A DNA stretch of 64,000 nucleotides from Phytobacter palmae (GTDB taxonomy: Bacteria > Pseudomonadota > Gammaproteobacteria > Enterobacterales > Enterobacteriaceae), in NCBI GenBank assembly GCA_900112785.1, contig FONB01000013.1, positions 62,001 to 126,000 of the forward strand, read 5' to 3'. Below are positions 17,775 to 32,151 of this stretch, piece by piece. A program made the translations under genes and the position numbers. A model generated the notes under the pieces. It did no database searches, was not told the origin of the DNA, and saw only the letters and a list, made by a program, of their open reading frames with translations. Numbering within the stretch: the stretch's first letter is position 1; every line of letters starts with the position of its first letter.

Positions 17775-18785
17775 TTACAGAATGTGCGTCTGCACGTCCG
17801 GGTCTTTGCGATCCAGATAGTGGATAGACTGGATGCGGCGAATGGTGCGCGATTTTCCGCGAATCAGCAGGGTTTCGGTGGTAGCGATGTTGCCTTTGCG
17901 GCTAATGCCGTCCAGCAGGTCGCCTTTGGTAATCCCGGTTGCTGAGAAAATCACGTTGTCGCTACGTGCCATCTCATCCAGACGCAGTACTTTATCGGCT
18001 TCAATGCCCATCGCCTGGCAGCGAGCCAGCTCGATTTCCCCAATACGACGGTTCTCTTCGCTGTCGCCTTTTACGTGATGACGTGCCAGCAAGCGGCCAT
18101 TCATATCGCCATCGAGCGCGCGGATAACGGCGGCTGAAACGACACCTTCCGGCGCGCCACCAATACCATAAAGGACATCGACTTCACTGTCCGGCATGCA
18201 GGTCAGAATGGAGGCTGCAACGTCGCCATCAGGAATGGCGAAAACGCGCACGCCAAGCTTCTGCATTTCAGCGATGGTGGCGTCGTGGCGAGGTTTGGCC
18301 AGAATCGTTACCGTCAGCTCACTGAGCGGTTTACCGAGCGCATTAGCCACATTTCGCAGATTATCGGCAAGCGGCAGGTTGAGGTCGATAGTGCCTTTTG
18401 CGCCAGGGCCGACAATCAATTTTTCCATGTACATATCCGGCGCATTGAGGAAGCAGCCTTGATCACCCACCGCCAGTACTGCCAGGGCATTAGCCTGCCC
18501 CATGGCGGTCATGCGGGTGCCTTCAATCGGGTCAACGGCGATATCCACCGCATCGCCTTTACCGGTACCGACTTTTTCACCGATATAGAGCATTGGGGCT
18601 TCGTCGATTTCCCCTTCGCCAATCACAATGGTGCCGTCGATATTGACCTGGTTAAGCATGATGCGCATGGCGTGAACGGCAGCACCGTCGGCGGTATTTT
18701 TGTCGCCGCGACCCAGCCACTTATAGCCAGCCAGCGCCGCTGCTTCGGTCACGCGGGAAAATTCAATGGCAAGTTCTCGTCTCAT
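17775..18785 (-). CDS. glpX: Class II fructose-1,6-bisphosphatase GlpX
   Basis: A 336-residue Mn-dependent fructose-1,6-bisphosphatase, identical in length to E. coli GlpX. Metal and phosphate motifs are clear: GEGEIDEAPML, DPIEGTRM and GGAPEGV. The start MRRELAIEFSRVTEA at 18785 is the family start; a 14-codon upstream extension is rejected. It is the last gene of glpFKX, about 190 bp downstream of glpK, with a perfect hairpin in the gap. Confidence 0.97.
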   Translation of the reverse strand: MRRELAIEFSRVTEAAALAGYKWLGRGDKNTADGAAVHAMRIMLNQVNIDGTIVIGEGEIDEAPMLYIGEKVGTGKGDAVDIAVDPIEGTRMTAMGQANALAVLAVGDQGCFLNAPDMYMEKLIVGPGAKGTIDLNLPLADNLRNVANALGKPLSELTVTILAKPRHDATIAEMQKLGVRVFAIPDGDVAASILTCMPDSEVDVLYGIGGAPEGVVSAAVIRALDGDMNGRLLARHHVKGDSEENRRIGEIELARCQAMGIEADKVLRLDEMARSDNVIFSATGITKGDLLDGISRKGNIATTETLLIRGKSRTIRRIQSIHYLDRKDPDVQTHIL

Positions 18786-18944
18786 AGCAAACTCGTGAAG
18801 TGAAAGAAATTGCGCGAAGTTTAACACAGAGAGCAGGCATGGGGGCGGTCTGGCGCCTCGTCATGGATCTCTCTCCAAAGTGGCGAGGAGACGAGCCGGA
18901 CAGTTTTTTTCGACGCAGAGGGTGAGCGTGCGGGGCAGGTTTTC

Positions 18945-18969
18945 ACCCTCTCCCCGGCGGGGAGAGGGT
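18945..18969. repeat. Perfect hairpin between glpK and glpX
   Basis: ACCCTCTCCCC-GGC-GGGGAGAGGGT is an exact 11-bp inverted repeat just after the glpK stop. The same ACCCTCTC/GAGAGGGT arms occur between argB and argH (57950-57972). It may attenuate glpX or protect glpFK mRNA. Confidence 0.7.
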
Positions 18970-18978
18970 AGGGGGAGA

Positions 18979-20490
<1,512 letters not shown>

Positions 20491-20508
20491 TTATGTCCCG
20501 TAGTCACA

Positions 20509-21357
20509 TTACAGCGGAGCTTTTTGTTGTGAAGTCGTGGTGGCGTCTTTTTCATCTTCCACAGCACAAACGTCACACGGTAAGTTGCGGCCAATCAGTT
20601 TACGATAACCGAAGGCACCCAGTGATGCGCCGACAATAGGCCCAAACAGCGGTACGAGGAAGTAAGGAATATCTTTCCCACCGGTGAAGGCGACATTGCC
20701 CCAGCCTGCCAGCCAGGCGAACGCTTTCGGGCCGATATCGCGAGCTGGGTTCATCGCAAACCCGGTCAGCGGGCCCATAGAGGCACCAATAACAGCAATC
20801 AGCAGGCCAATCAGCAGCGGTGCCAGCGGGCCACGCGGGATCCCGTTGCCATCGTCACCCAGCGCCATAATGACGCCCATCAGAACCGCAGTAATCACCA
20901 TTTCAACAGCAAAGGCCTGGAAGAAATTGATGTGCGGATTAGGGTAAGTTGAGAAAATGCCTGCCAGATCGAGACTTTCGACGCTGCCACGCACCATATG
21001 GTGAGTTTGTTCGAAATCGAAGAAAAGATTGTAATAAAGCCCGTAAACAAGTGCAGCCGCGCAGAATGCGCCAGCAAATTGAGAAGCAATAAAGGGGACA
21101 ACTTTGCGCCCGTCGAAGCAGGCAAACAGCCACAATGCAATGGTCACAGCCGGATTAAGATGTGCGCCGGAAACCCCTGCGGTCAGGTAAATGGCCATCG
21201 CCACGCCCAGACCCCAAATGATACTGATTTCCCACTGTCCGAAGCTGGCACCTGCTACTTTAAGTGCCGCAACGCAGCCCACACCGAAGAAAATCAACAA
21301 CCCGGTACCGAGAAACTCGGCGATGCACTGACCTTTTAAGGTTGAGGTTTGACTCAT
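20509..21357 (-). CDS. glpF: Glycerol uptake facilitator GlpF
   Basis: A 282-residue aquaglyceroporin (E. coli 281) allowing glycerol diffusion across the inner membrane. Both NPA half-helix motifs are present (SGAHLNPAVTI and GFAMNPARDIG), with the selectivity-filter Arg following the second, and six membrane helices. ATG at 21357 matches the E. coli start MSQTSTLKGQ; the five-codon extension upstream is rejected. It is the first gene of glpFKX. Confidence 0.98.
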   Translation of the reverse strand: MSQTSTLKGQCIAEFLGTGLLIFFGVGCVAALKVAGASFGQWEISIIWGLGVAMAIYLTAGVSGAHLNPAVTIALWLFACFDGRKVVPFIASQFAGAFCAAALVYGLYYNLFFDFEQTHHMVRGSVESLDLAGIFSTYPNPHINFFQAFAVEMVITAVLMGVIMALGDDGNGIPRGPLAPLLIGLLIAVIGASMGPLTGFAMNPARDIGPKAFAWLAGWGNVAFTGGKDIPYFLVPLFGPIVGASLGAFGYRKLIGRNLPCDVCAVEDEKDATTTSQQKAPL

Positions 21358-22043
<686 letters not shown>

Positions 22044-22202
22044 TTACGCTTCATCTTACGTGCCGTAGTGGCGTTAGCTGCGCTCACTCATTCCAGTCAC
22101 ATAATTGTCTGTGTTCCTGGGGATTCGCTCAGTTGCCGCCTTGCTACACGATCTGTTCCGCGTGACCGTTCTGGCTTTCTTTTATGGAGCGGTACAGCGC
22201 AT

Positions 22203-22230
22203 AAAAAAGGCACCTTGCGGTGCCTTTTTT
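22203..22230. terminator. Bidirectional terminator between zapB and rraA
   Basis: The stem AAAAAAGGCACC / GGTGCCTTTTTT is flanked by A- and T-runs, so it can end both convergent transcripts. Confidence 0.88.
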
Positions 22231-22232
22231 GA

Positions 22233-22718
22233 TCACTCGATATCCAGTGGATCTTCGGAAAGGATTATCCCGGTGTTGTCCGCATAGAGATGGTCGCCGG
22301 AAAAGAAGGTCACACCGCCGAAATTGACGCGAATATCGCTTTCGCCAATGCCTTCTCCTGCGGCACCAACCGGAATCGCGGCAATGGCCTGAATGCCAAT
22401 GTCCAGCTCTTCCAGGTCATCAACCTGACGCACCGCGCCATAGACCACAATCCCTTCCCACTCGTTTTGCAAAGCGATGCGCGCCAGGTCTGCATCGATT
22501 AACGCACGACGTACAGAACCACCGCCATCGACCAGCAGTACACGACCACGGCCATTTTCTTCGAGCAGATCGTACAGCAACCCGTTATCCTCGAAACATT
22601 TCACCGTGATGATTTGACCGCCAAACGACGACCGTCCGCCAAAATTGGAGAACAGTGGTTCCACGACGTTGACATCTTCCTGGTAGATGTCACAGAGCTC
22701 AGACGTATCGTATTTCAT
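22233..22718 (-). CDS. rraA: Ribonuclease E activity regulator RraA
   Basis: A 161-residue protein with the length of E. coli RraA, which binds RNase E and the degradosome and inhibits mRNA turnover. The fold is that of the HMG aldolase/RraA family; signatures are [22 protein letters not shown] and [15 protein letters not shown]. Gene order menA-rraA is conserved; the 92-bp gap may contain an rraA promoter. Confidence 0.96.
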   Translation of the reverse strand: MKYDTSELCDIYQEDVNVVEPLFSNFGGRSSFGGQIITVKCFEDNGLLYDLLEENGRGRVLLVDGGGSVRRALIDADLARIALQNEWEGIVVYGAVRQVDDLEELDIGIQAIAAIPVGAAGEGIGESDIRVNFGGVTFFSGDHLYADNTGIILSEDPLDIE

Positions 22719-22810
22719 AGGCTTAACGTTCAGTTGCTGCGAGAGTAGTCAGTATATCGCGCATCACGCATTGTTGGCAAAATCATCAATTGTTAATTGA
22801 CTTTTGTCAG

Positions 22811-23740
22811 TTAAAAATGCGTCTGGCTCAGCATAATTCCAGCCACAAACAACAGGTTAGTCAGTAAAGCCCCTTTTACGGTGCGTTCGAGCATCGGCGG
22901 CATGGCTTTCGGATCCTGCTCGCGCATCACAAAACGCGCCTGTTTTAACAGCAACGGCGCGGCAAGGACGAACAGCCAACCCCATACGCTATGCAGTGAC
23001 AGCAGATTAAACAGCGCCAGGCAGAGAAGGGCTCCGGCCAGCAGCCCCGCATGGTAGCGGCGCGCGTTCACTGGCCCTAAGCGCACCACAAGTGTGATTT
23101 TGCCATTGGCACGATCGCTATCGATATCACGCAGATTGTTGATATTCAGAACCGCCGTCGCCAGCAAACCGCACGCCGTAGCCGGTAAGATAATCGCAGG
23201 GATCAACATATGCGTTTGCAGATACCAGCTTCCCATTACGCTCAGCCAGCCAAAAAAGATCAGTACCGAAACGTCGCCAAGGCCGATATAGCCGTAAGGG
23301 CGTTTGCCGATGGTGTAGGTAATCGCGGCAATGATAGACAGCGCGCCCAGCGCCACAAAGCCGATGAAATCCGTCAGGGTTTGCGAGGCCGCCAGAAGCA
23401 ACAGCAGGCCGGAAATGCAGCTCAGGACAATGACAATGATGAGCGCACGCTTCATCTGCTCAAGCGAAATCGCCCCTTTTTGCATGCCACGCAACGGCCC
23501 AATACGGTCAGGCTTGTCGCTGCCTTTGACCGCATCGCCATAATCATTGGCGAGGTTGGAGAGGATTTGCAGCAATCCGGCGGTGCTTAATGCCAGTACG
23601 GCAACCAGCGGATCGAAGAAACCCTGCCACCAGGCCAGCGCTGTACCTACCACGATAGCGGCAAACGCCAGCGGCAGTGTTTTTGGGCGCAGGCTTTCCA
23701 GCCATGCCTGAGTGCGGCTCAAAGGTTGTGCGTCAGTCAT
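22811..23740 (-). CDS. menA: 1,4-dihydroxy-2-naphthoate octaprenyltransferase MenA
   Basis: A 309-residue UbiA-family membrane prenyltransferase that attaches the octaprenyl chain in menaquinone synthesis. The first Asp-rich motif NDYGDAVKGSD and the second NNLRDIDSDRANGK are intact, with about eight to nine membrane helices. The start MTDAQPLSRTQAWLESLRP at 23740 matches E. coli; a 14-codon extension is rejected because it lies in the hslU terminator region. Confidence 0.96.
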   Translation of the reverse strand: MTDAQPLSRTQAWLESLRPKTLPLAFAAIVVGTALAWWQGFFDPLVAVLALSTAGLLQILSNLANDYGDAVKGSDKPDRIGPLRGMQKGAISLEQMKRALIIVIVLSCISGLLLLLAASQTLTDFIGFVALGALSIIAAITYTIGKRPYGYIGLGDVSVLIFFGWLSVMGSWYLQTHMLIPAIILPATACGLLATAVLNINNLRDIDSDRANGKITLVVRLGPVNARRYHAGLLAGALLCLALFNLLSLHSVWGWLFVLAAPLLLKQARFVMREQDPKAMPPMLERTVKGALLTNLLFVAGIMLSQTHF

Positions 23741-23753
23741 AGTCACCAGCCAG

Positions 23754-23782
23754 TAATAAAAAATGGGGGCATAAGCCCCCAT
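23754..23782 (-). terminator. hslVU terminator
   Basis: A perfect stem ATGGGGGC / GCCCCCAT with a 4-base loop, followed on the minus strand by TTTTTTA, lies just downstream of hslU. Confidence 0.88.
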
Positions 23783-23811
23783 CGAAAATGATGAAAACGT
23801 TGTGGCTGCGA

Positions 23812-25146
23812 TTATAAGATAAAACGGCTCAGATCTTCATCTGCCACTAAAGCATCAAGGTGTTTACTCACATAGTCGGCGTCGATGGTGATGGTTTCGC
23901 CATTCAGGTCGCTTGCATCGTAGGAAATGTCTTCCATGAGGCGCTCCAGAACGGTGTGCAGACGGCGAGCACCGATGTTTTCGGTGGTCTCGTTCACCTG
24001 CCAGGCCGCTTGCGCGATGCGTTTAATACCGTCGTCAGTGAAATCGATGTTAACGCCTTCTGTTGCCATCAACGCTTTGTACTGCACGGTAACCGATGCG
24101 TTTGGTTCGGTCAGAATGCGTTCAAAGTCTTCCGTGGTCAGTGCCTTGAGTTCAACACGAATAGGCAGGCGACCCTGCAGTTCCGGGATCAGGTCAGACG
24201 GGCTGGCCACCTGGAATGCACCGGAGGCGATAAACAGGATGTGGTCGGTTTTGACCATGCCGTGCTTGGTGGAAACGGTACAGCCTTCTACCAGCGGCAG
24301 CAGGTCGCGCTGGACACCTTCGCGGGAGACATCCGGGCCGGAAGTGTTACCGCCGCGCTTACAGATTTTGTCGATTTCGTCGATGAAAACGATACCGTGC
24401 TGCTCAACTGCGTCGATTGCATCTTGTTTCAGCTCTTCCGGGTTCACCAGCTTCGCCGCTTCTTCTTCGATAAGCAGCTTCATCGCATCTTTAATTTTCA
24501 GCTTACGTGGCTTCTGCTTTTGCCCGCCCAGATTCTGAAACATGGACTGCAGCTGGCTGGTCATCTCTTCCATTCCCGGAGGAGCCATGATCTCCACACC
24601 CATCGGCGACGCAGCGAGATTGATTTCAATTTCCTTGTCGTCGAGCTGTCCTTCACGCAGTTTTTTGCGGAAAGACTGACGTGCGGCAGACGGTTCAGCG
24701 GCAGCTTCTGGTTGTCCCCAGTTATTTTTTGCCGGGGGGATCAGTACGTCCAGAATACGCTCTTCCGCCATCTCTTCGGCGCGATAGCGGTTTTTCTCAA
24801 TGGACTGCATGCGAACCATTTTCACAGCAGCATCGGTAAGATCGCGGATAATGGAGTCCACTTCTTTACCGACATAACCCACTTCGGTGAATTTGGTTGC
24901 TTCAACTTTAATAAATGGCGCGTTCGCCAGTTTCGCCAGACGGCGGGCAATTTCGGTTTTACCAACACCGGTTGGCCCGATCATCAGAATGTTTTTCGGA
25001 GTCACTTCATGGCGCAGCTCTTCATCAAGCTGCATACGACGCCAGCGGTTACGCAGGGCAATCGCCACGGAACGCTTCGCCGCATCCTGACCGATAATGT
25101 GTTTGTCCAGTTCGCTGACAATTTCGCGTGGGGTCATTTCAGACAT
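23812..25146 (-). CDS. hslU: HslU, ATPase subunit of the HslVU protease
   Basis: A 444-residue AAA+ unfoldase that feeds HslV. Walker [15 protein letters not shown], Walker [12 protein letters not shown], the pore loop GYVGKEV, the I-domain (about 110-240) and the C-terminal SRFIL tail that inserts into HslV are all present. It is one residue longer than E. coli HslU, with a small difference in the [16 protein letters not shown] loop. It forms an operon with hslV, 9 bp upstream. Confidence 0.98.
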   Translation of the reverse strand: MSEMTPREIVSELDKHIIGQDAAKRSVAIALRNRWRRMQLDEELRHEVTPKNILMIGPTGVGKTEIARRLAKLANAPFIKVEATKFTEVGYVGKEVDSIIRDLTDAAVKMVRMQSIEKNRYRAEEMAEERILDVLIPPAKNNWGQPEAAAEPSAARQSFRKKLREGQLDDKEIEINLAASPMGVEIMAPPGMEEMTSQLQSMFQNLGGQKQKPRKLKIKDAMKLLIEEEAAKLVNPEELKQDAIDAVEQHGIVFIDEIDKICKRGGNTSGPDVSREGVQRDLLPLVEGCTVSTKHGMVKTDHILFIASGAFQVASPSDLIPELQGRLPIRVELKALTTEDFERILTEPNASVTVQYKALMATEGVNIDFTDDGIKRIAQAAWQVNETTENIGARRLHTVLERLMEDISYDASDLNGETITIDADYVSKHLDALVADEDLSRFIL

Positions 25147-25155
25147 GAGGGATCC

Positions 25156-25686
25156 TTACGCCTTGGTGGTCAATTCTTCGATGGTGTGGAAGTGGTTAGT
25201 GTAGATGCAGATATCACCGGCGATGTTCAACGCTTTCTCGGCGATATCGCGCGCGCTGAGGTCGGTATTTTCCAGCAGCGCACGGGCAGCCGCCTGGGCA
25301 TACGGGCCACCAGAACCAATAGCGATGAGGTCATTTTCCGGCTGCACAACGTCACCGTTACCGGTGATGATCAGTGAGGCCGTTTCATCGGCCACGGCCA
25401 GCAACGCTTCCAGTTTGCGCAGCATACGGTCGGTACGCCAGTCTTTGGCCAGTTCCACCGCCGCTTTTACCAGATGCCCCTGGTGCATCTCCAGCTTACG
25501 TTCAAAAAGTTCAAACAACGTGAAGGCATCAGCCGTACCCCCGGCAAAGCCTGCGATGACTTTGTCGTTGTACAGACGGCGGACTTTTTTCACATTGCCT
25601 TTCATAACGGTGTTGCCCAGTGTCGCCTGGCCATCACCAGCGATAACGACATGGCCGTTACGGCGTACGCTTACTATTGTTGTCAC
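25156..25686 (-). CDS. hslV: HslV, proteolytic subunit of the HslVU protease
   Basis: A 176-residue Ntn-hydrolase related to proteasome beta subunits. After removal of the initiator Met, Thr1 of the mature chain ([19 protein letters not shown]) is the nucleophile; a Lys in [12 protein letters not shown] and the Ser/Gly-rich [15 protein letters not shown] support the active site. In E. coli this operon is sigma-32 controlled; I could not assign the heat-shock promoter by eye. ftsN lies 90 bp upstream on the same strand. Confidence 0.98.
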   Translation of the reverse strand: MTTIVSVRRNGHVVIAGDGQATLGNTVMKGNVKKVRRLYNDKVIAGFAGGTADAFTLFELFERKLEMHQGHLVKAAVELAKDWRTDRMLRKLEALLAVADETASLIITGNGDVVQPENDLIAIGSGGPYAQAAARALLENTDLSARDIAEKALNIAGDICIYTNHFHTIEELTTKA

Positions 25687-25776
25687 GAGCAGACCCCCTG
25701 GTTACGAATGCAGAATATGAGCCCCGTAGTGATACGGGGCAGAATGCAAGTATAGATGGGGGAGATTTTGGGGGTT

Positions 25777-26769
25777 TCAACCCCCGGCGGCGAGACGGAT
25801 GCAGTTTGTGTGGCCGGCCATTTTCAAACGGCTGATGGTGCCGTCTGCGTTATCTTTGCCTTTAACCGGGCCGATAACCACACGATTCCAGCCGTTATTG
25901 CTGGTGATGCGAGAATCAAACCCTTCAAAGGCAAGCTGGGCACGAACGGTCTCTGCCTGGTCAGCACCTTTGAAGGAACCACACTGTACCATCCAGCGAC
26001 GTTCGTCTTTTTTCTCGGCCGTTTGCTTTGCTGTTTCTTCATGCGTTACCGGTGCTGCCTGCTGCGTTTTCGGCGCGCTTGCCGTGGTGTGCGCTGGGGT
26101 TTGCAGCAGATCCTGGTACGGCTGTTGACTGGCTGCGGACGGTTTTTGCTGCGGCGTCTGCTTCGGTGCCTGCACTGGCGTGGTTTGCGCAGTACGTGGC
26201 TGCTCTGTAGCCCGCGGTGGCGTGCGCGTAGGTTGCTCAACCTGTACGTTGCTCCACTGCTGTTGTTGCATCTGCTGCTGTACCTGTTGTTGCGCCTGAC
26301 GCTGACGTTGCAGCGTTTGCTGACGCTGCTCCTGCGTCTGCTCGTTCCACGGTACTTCGTTCAACTGCGTAGGCTGCTGGCGCATATCTGCCTGCATTTG
26401 TGCCAGTAACTGACGTTGCTCATTTGTCAGTTGTTCCGGTTTTTCCACTTCACCACCCGCAGACGGTTCGGTAGGCGCACGTACGCCTGGCTGGCGGCTT
26501 TCCAGCTCTTTGATGTAACGCCAGCGCTCTTCCGGTTTTGGCGGCAGGCCATTGCCTGCAACCTTCTGGCTTTGCAGCGTTTCAGATTCTTCTTTCTTGT
26601 GGTGGGTAATAAAGTACAGGCCACCGATAAAAGCTACCAGTACTGCGGCGGCAATCGCGACCATTGCGGGCGAGACAGCGGATACGCTACGTTGCTTCTT
26701 CCTTGAGCTACTCTTTTTTTGCCGCGAAGGAGCCGACTGGCTGCGGCGTACATAATCTCGTTGTGCCAC
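25777..26769 (-). CDS. ftsN: Cell division protein FtsN
   Basis: A 330-residue bitopic septal protein that triggers FtsWI activity. A basic cytoplasmic tail (MAQRDYVRRSQSAPSRQKKSSSRKKQR) precedes one membrane helix at about 35-55. A long Gln-rich periplasmic linker follows (repeated QRQ/QQ), then a C-terminal SPOR domain at about 255-330 (WMVQCGSFKGADQAE...RLAAGG) that binds denuded glycan. It is some ten residues longer than E. coli FtsN, all in the low-complexity Q-rich linker, which is expected to vary. Confidence 0.97.
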   Translation of the reverse strand: MAQRDYVRRSQSAPSRQKKSSSRKKQRSVSAVSPAMVAIAAAVLVAFIGGLYFITHHKKEESETLQSQKVAGNGLPPKPEERWRYIKELESRQPGVRAPTEPSAGGEVEKPEQLTNEQRQLLAQMQADMRQQPTQLNEVPWNEQTQEQRQQTLQRQRQAQQQVQQQMQQQQWSNVQVEQPTRTPPRATEQPRTAQTTPVQAPKQTPQQKPSAASQQPYQDLLQTPAHTTASAPKTQQAAPVTHEETAKQTAEKKDERRWMVQCGSFKGADQAETVRAQLAFEGFDSRITSNNGWNRVVIGPVKGKDNADGTISRLKMAGHTNCIRLAAGG

Positions 26770-26864
26770 TATCGTTTCGCTGTATTTATTTCGTTTGTCA
26801 GCCCGCCATGTTACTTAAGCGACGGGCTTTTGACCAGAAGAGGGATTCCGATAACGCATTTACG

Positions 26865-27890
26865 TTAAGTCAACGCTTTAGTTGACCCACGAATGACCAA
26901 TTCGCAATCCAGTAATCGGGAGCCACTGCTTACTGTATGCCCTTGTAACTGTTCAAGTAGTAATAGCATTGCTTCGCGACCGATATCGAAACGCGGCTGA
27001 GCGACAGTGGTGAGAGGAGGATCGCAGAATTCCGCCAGTGAAATATTATCGAAACCGATAATAGACAAATCATTCGGCACTTTCAGGCCGCGGCGCTTCG
27101 CATAAGACAACGCACCGAGCGCCATGACGTCGCTGTGACAGAATACCGCAGTAGGCGGCTTCGGCAGAGTGAGTAACCGTTCCAGCGCCTCGCCTCCGGC
27201 GGCAAAGGTAAAATCGCCACGAGCAATATAATGCGGGTCAACGGTAATGCCGGATCGACGTAGCGCCTGTACATAGCCTTGCAGGCGGTAGTGGCACAGC
27301 GGCATCTCTTCCGGGCCGGCAATGCACCCAATATATTGATGCCCCTGCTCGCGCAGGTAATTCACGGCATTGAAGGCGGCGGTCAGGTTGTCGATATGTA
27401 CCGTGGGCAGTTCCAGTTCCGGGGCAAATTCATTCGCCATCACCATTGGCGGCAGGTTACGTTGCTCTTCGATGCTGGCATCAAAAGGCAAGCGCGAACC
27501 GAGCAGCAACATCCCGTCTATCTGCTTAGTGATGATTAAATCTATAAAGGTTTTTTCTTGCTGATTCTGATGAGCACAATCGCCGATCAAGACCAGATAG
27601 CCATTTTCTGCGGCAGTTACTTCGATACCACGGATAATTTCACTAAAAAACGGATCGCAAATATCCGGCACGATCACCAGGATCGTCCGGGATTCATTAC
27701 GTTTAACGTTACGTCCCATCGACTGCGGTAAATAACCCACTTCCATTGCCGCCTGCTCAACCCGATTGCGGGTAGCCTGCGACACTTTATCCGGGTTCAT
27801 TAACGCACGGGACACCGTTGCCGTAGATACCTTCGCTTTAACGGCAACATCTTTCATGGTCGCGGCTGCAACCTGATTCCTGGTCTTCAC
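26865..27890 (-). CDS. cytR: LacI-family nucleoside regulator CytR
   Basis: A 341-residue repressor of nucleoside uptake and catabolism genes, acting with CRP and relieved by cytidine. The HTH MKDVAVKAKVSTATVSRALM and the periplasmic-binding-like domain (LVIVPDICDPFFSEIIRG) are intact. The start is a GTG at 27890 with GAGGAG six bases upstream. This gives exactly the E. coli length, whereas a longer reading to 27929 adds an unrelated basic leader. It lies downstream of priA on the same strand. Confidence 0.95.
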   Translation of the reverse strand: MKTRNQVAAATMKDVAVKAKVSTATVSRALMNPDKVSQATRNRVEQAAMEVGYLPQSMGRNVKRNESRTILVIVPDICDPFFSEIIRGIEVTAAENGYLVLIGDCAHQNQQEKTFIDLIITKQIDGMLLLGSRLPFDASIEEQRNLPPMVMANEFAPELELPTVHIDNLTAAFNAVNYLREQGHQYIGCIAGPEEMPLCHYRLQGYVQALRRSGITVDPHYIARGDFTFAAGGEALERLLTLPKPPTAVFCHSDVMALGALSYAKRRGLKVPNDLSIIGFDNISLAEFCDPPLTTVAQPRFDIGREAMLLLLEQLQGHTVSSGSRLLDCELVIRGSTKALT

Positions 27891-28014
27891 CTTCTTCTCC
27901 TCGCATGCGCGGCGCAGGCGCAGACACATTTTTATCAGATAGTTAATCTAATCGGTTACAGAATTTTCATTAAAAATGTGATGAAAGTTGAATTTTTCGA
28001 GGTGCCTCGCAACC

Positions 28015-30375
<2,361 letters not shown>

Positions 30376-30417
30376 TTAGGGCTGGAAGAGCGACGCGGCC
30401 TTAAACTGAGGTTTCCC

Positions 30418-30630
30418 ATGAAAAAAGGTATTCACCCGAATTATGTAGCTATTACTGCAACCTGTTCTTGCGGTAATGTCATCAAAACCCATTCTACCGT
30501 GGGTCACGACCTGAACCTGGACGTGTGCGGCAACTGCCACCCGTTCTTTACTGGTAAACAACGTGTAGTTGATACCGGTGGTCGTGTTGAGCGTTTCAAC
30601 AAACGCTTCAGCATCCCGGGCAGCAAATAA
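30418..30630 (+). CDS. rpmE: 50S ribosomal protein L31 (zinc type) RpmE
   Basis: A 70-residue ribosomal protein at the 30S-50S interface. It is the zinc-binding (C+) form, with Cys residues in TCSCGNV and VCGNCHPF. It opens [20 protein letters not shown] and has the same length as E. coli L31. It diverges from priA, with a strong terminator immediately after it. Confidence 0.98.
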   Translation: MKKGIHPNYVAITATCSCGNVIKTHSTVGHDLNLDVCGNCHPFFTGKQRVVDTGGRVERFNKRFSIPGSK

Positions 30631-30641
30631 GTTGCCAGATG

Positions 30642-30668
30642 AAAAAAGCGCCGCAAGGCGCTTTTTTT
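30642..30668 (+). terminator. rpmE terminator
   Basis: The stem AAAAAAGCGCC / GGCGCTTTTTTT with a GCAA loop is a classic Rho-independent terminator. Confidence 0.92.
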
Positions 30669-31004
30669 GTGTCTGAGTTCCGCGCCCTTCCTGTGATCAC
30701 TTTCATGCTCCTCATCCCATACTGTAATTTCCCGTAACGTTCGTTATCTTGATTTGGCACGGCGTTTCTATTTAAAAAATCCAATGTTTCAGTTGGTGAC
30801 ATCAAGCCGATGTATCTTTGCTTTTTTGCCACTTAAACGTAATGCTGGCAAAAACTCAAAGGTTTGTATATTTACACTAAAATACAATTCTTCACGATGT
30901 CAGGACTTTTTAATTTGTAGCTGTCTTTCACTTGTTACGCTGCCCTGCGAATCCATAGCTACACGCTTTTCTTTTATTGAAATTTACGTCAAAGAGGAAT
31001 TTCC
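30669..31004. other. AT-rich leader of the porin gene, no gene seen
   Basis: About 335 bases between the rpmE terminator and the KdgM-like porin. The second half is clearly AT-rich and must hold the porin promoter; AGAGGA just before 31005 is the ribosome-binding site. No confident operator or small gene is seen, and a minus-strand reading frame overlapping rpmE has no recognisable product. Confidence 0.5.
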
Positions 31005-31685
31005 ATGAAGTTGAAATATGCGTTGTTATTACTGCCAGTACTGGCAGGAACAGCCCATGCGGGTTACGTAGATTATCGTCATGAATATTATGATGATGGG
31101 CGTAATTATGATCGTGTCTATATTTCACAACGGTTTGCCAGCGGATTTGGAGTAGCGTTAGAAGGTATTTCCCGTTCTGATGATGCGGACGCTAAAAAAC
31201 CGCTAAATAATATGGAAACGAACGGGATTGAGTATACTGCCAGCTACCAGTTTACCTGGAGTAACCTTGTGTGGCTTCCCGGTATTGCTATTGAAACGGA
31301 TGAAAATCAGACAATTTATAAGCCATTCGTGCGTGTTCAATACAATATTAACGAAAATTGGTGGACAGCTTTCCGCTATCGCTTCGAGTACACGCGCCGT
31401 AACGCGCAGGGTCGTGATGACCGCCGTATTGATCGTCCGGAAGCGTGGATTGGCTATAACACCGGTAACTGGATGTTTGAGCTTAACGGTATTTATAAGT
31501 TTGCCGAAAATGAAAATATTTATAACAACACTAAACAAGACTACGAATATAACTTCCGTGTAGCTTATAAAGCAGGCAATTGGGTGCCATTTGTTGAAGT
31601 AGGTAACGTATCTTCGGGGTATAAAACAGCGATTACTGATGATCGTCAGACACGTTATCGTGTGGGTATTGGTTATAACTTCTAA
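31005..31685 (+). CDS. KdgM-family outer-membrane porin
   Basis: A 226-residue outer-membrane protein. The signal peptide MKLKYALLLLPVLAGTAHA is cut before GYVDYRHEYYDDGRNY, the typical KdgM/NanC opening. Alternating hydrophobic-polar strands fit a 12-stranded barrel, and the chain ends in a C-terminal Phe (GVGIGYNF) for Bam-dependent assembly. Many Arg residues in strands (FRYRFEYTRRNAQGRDDRR) fit the positively charged lumen used for acidic oligosaccharides such as oligogalacturonates. The gene is visibly more AT-rich than its neighbours and is absent from this place in E. coli K-12, suggesting acquisition. Exact substrate unknown. Confidence 0.88.
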   Translation: MKLKYALLLLPVLAGTAHAGYVDYRHEYYDDGRNYDRVYISQRFASGFGVALEGISRSDDADAKKPLNNMETNGIEYTASYQFTWSNLVWLPGIAIETDENQTIYKPFVRVQYNINENWWTAFRYRFEYTRRNAQGRDDRRIDRPEAWIGYNTGNWMFELNGIYKFAENENIYNNTKQDYEYNFRVAYKAGNWVPFVEVGNVSSGYKTAITDDRQTRYRVGIGYNF

Positions 31686-32151
31686 TTACCTGTCTATCTG
31701 TGTCTGAATAATACGGCGGCGATGACTTTTGCCGCCATATCTGCTCGCAAGTATTAAGTCGAAATTTTATATTGCATTAAGAGTTGGTTAAAACAATGCT
31801 TACACTTATACCAGTTTGAGTGAATTATCTGGCGTATGGCTCAGGATATTTTCTGGGGCAACTATAATAGCACTGACTTGTGCATGATTATTTTTATATA
31901 ACTTTATGCGGTTTGACGTCGATTGAGGCGATATTCATTATTTTTAATCCGTATCCGGGAACGGATTCTGGCGACTGTATTGCGCAGGCCTCCTTCAATG
32001 CGGTCTTCCCCTACTACGTGATGTTTGTGTTGATATAAAAATCCGACGCTGGCCCCTGATGACGGCCTGTGGGAAAGGGGTACAACCTGCAAAGCAGGAA
32101 ACACAGTCATACGATGAACAGATTTCTCATGATTCGTTACCAGGAAAACAG
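31686..32151. other. 466-bp AT-rich gap between porin gene and yiiX
   Basis: It holds a short GGCGGC/GCCGCC hairpin at about 31712-31733, a possible weak porin terminator. A minus-strand 84-codon frame at 31904-32158 overlaps the yiiX end; it has an unusually basic C-terminus but matches nothing I know. I do not call a gene here. Confidence 0.4.

Noticed and set aside
23860-25377. 505-codon open frame on the plus strand opposite hslU and hslV
   Set aside because: It lies entirely antisense to two well-identified genes, crosses their junction and is Phe/Arg-rich nonsense. Long antisense frames are expected from codon bias in conserved genes.
25756-26409. 217-codon plus-strand frame opposite the ftsN Gln-rich linker
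   Set aside because: Leu/Arg-rich reverse reading of CAG repeats; no independent support.
30608-30832. Minus-strand 74-codon frame overlapping the rpmE 3' end, considered as an insertion-sequence fragment
   Set aside because: The segment KKQRYIGLMSPTE vaguely recalls the end of a transposase, but there are no inverted repeats and half the frame is antisense to rpmE and its terminator.
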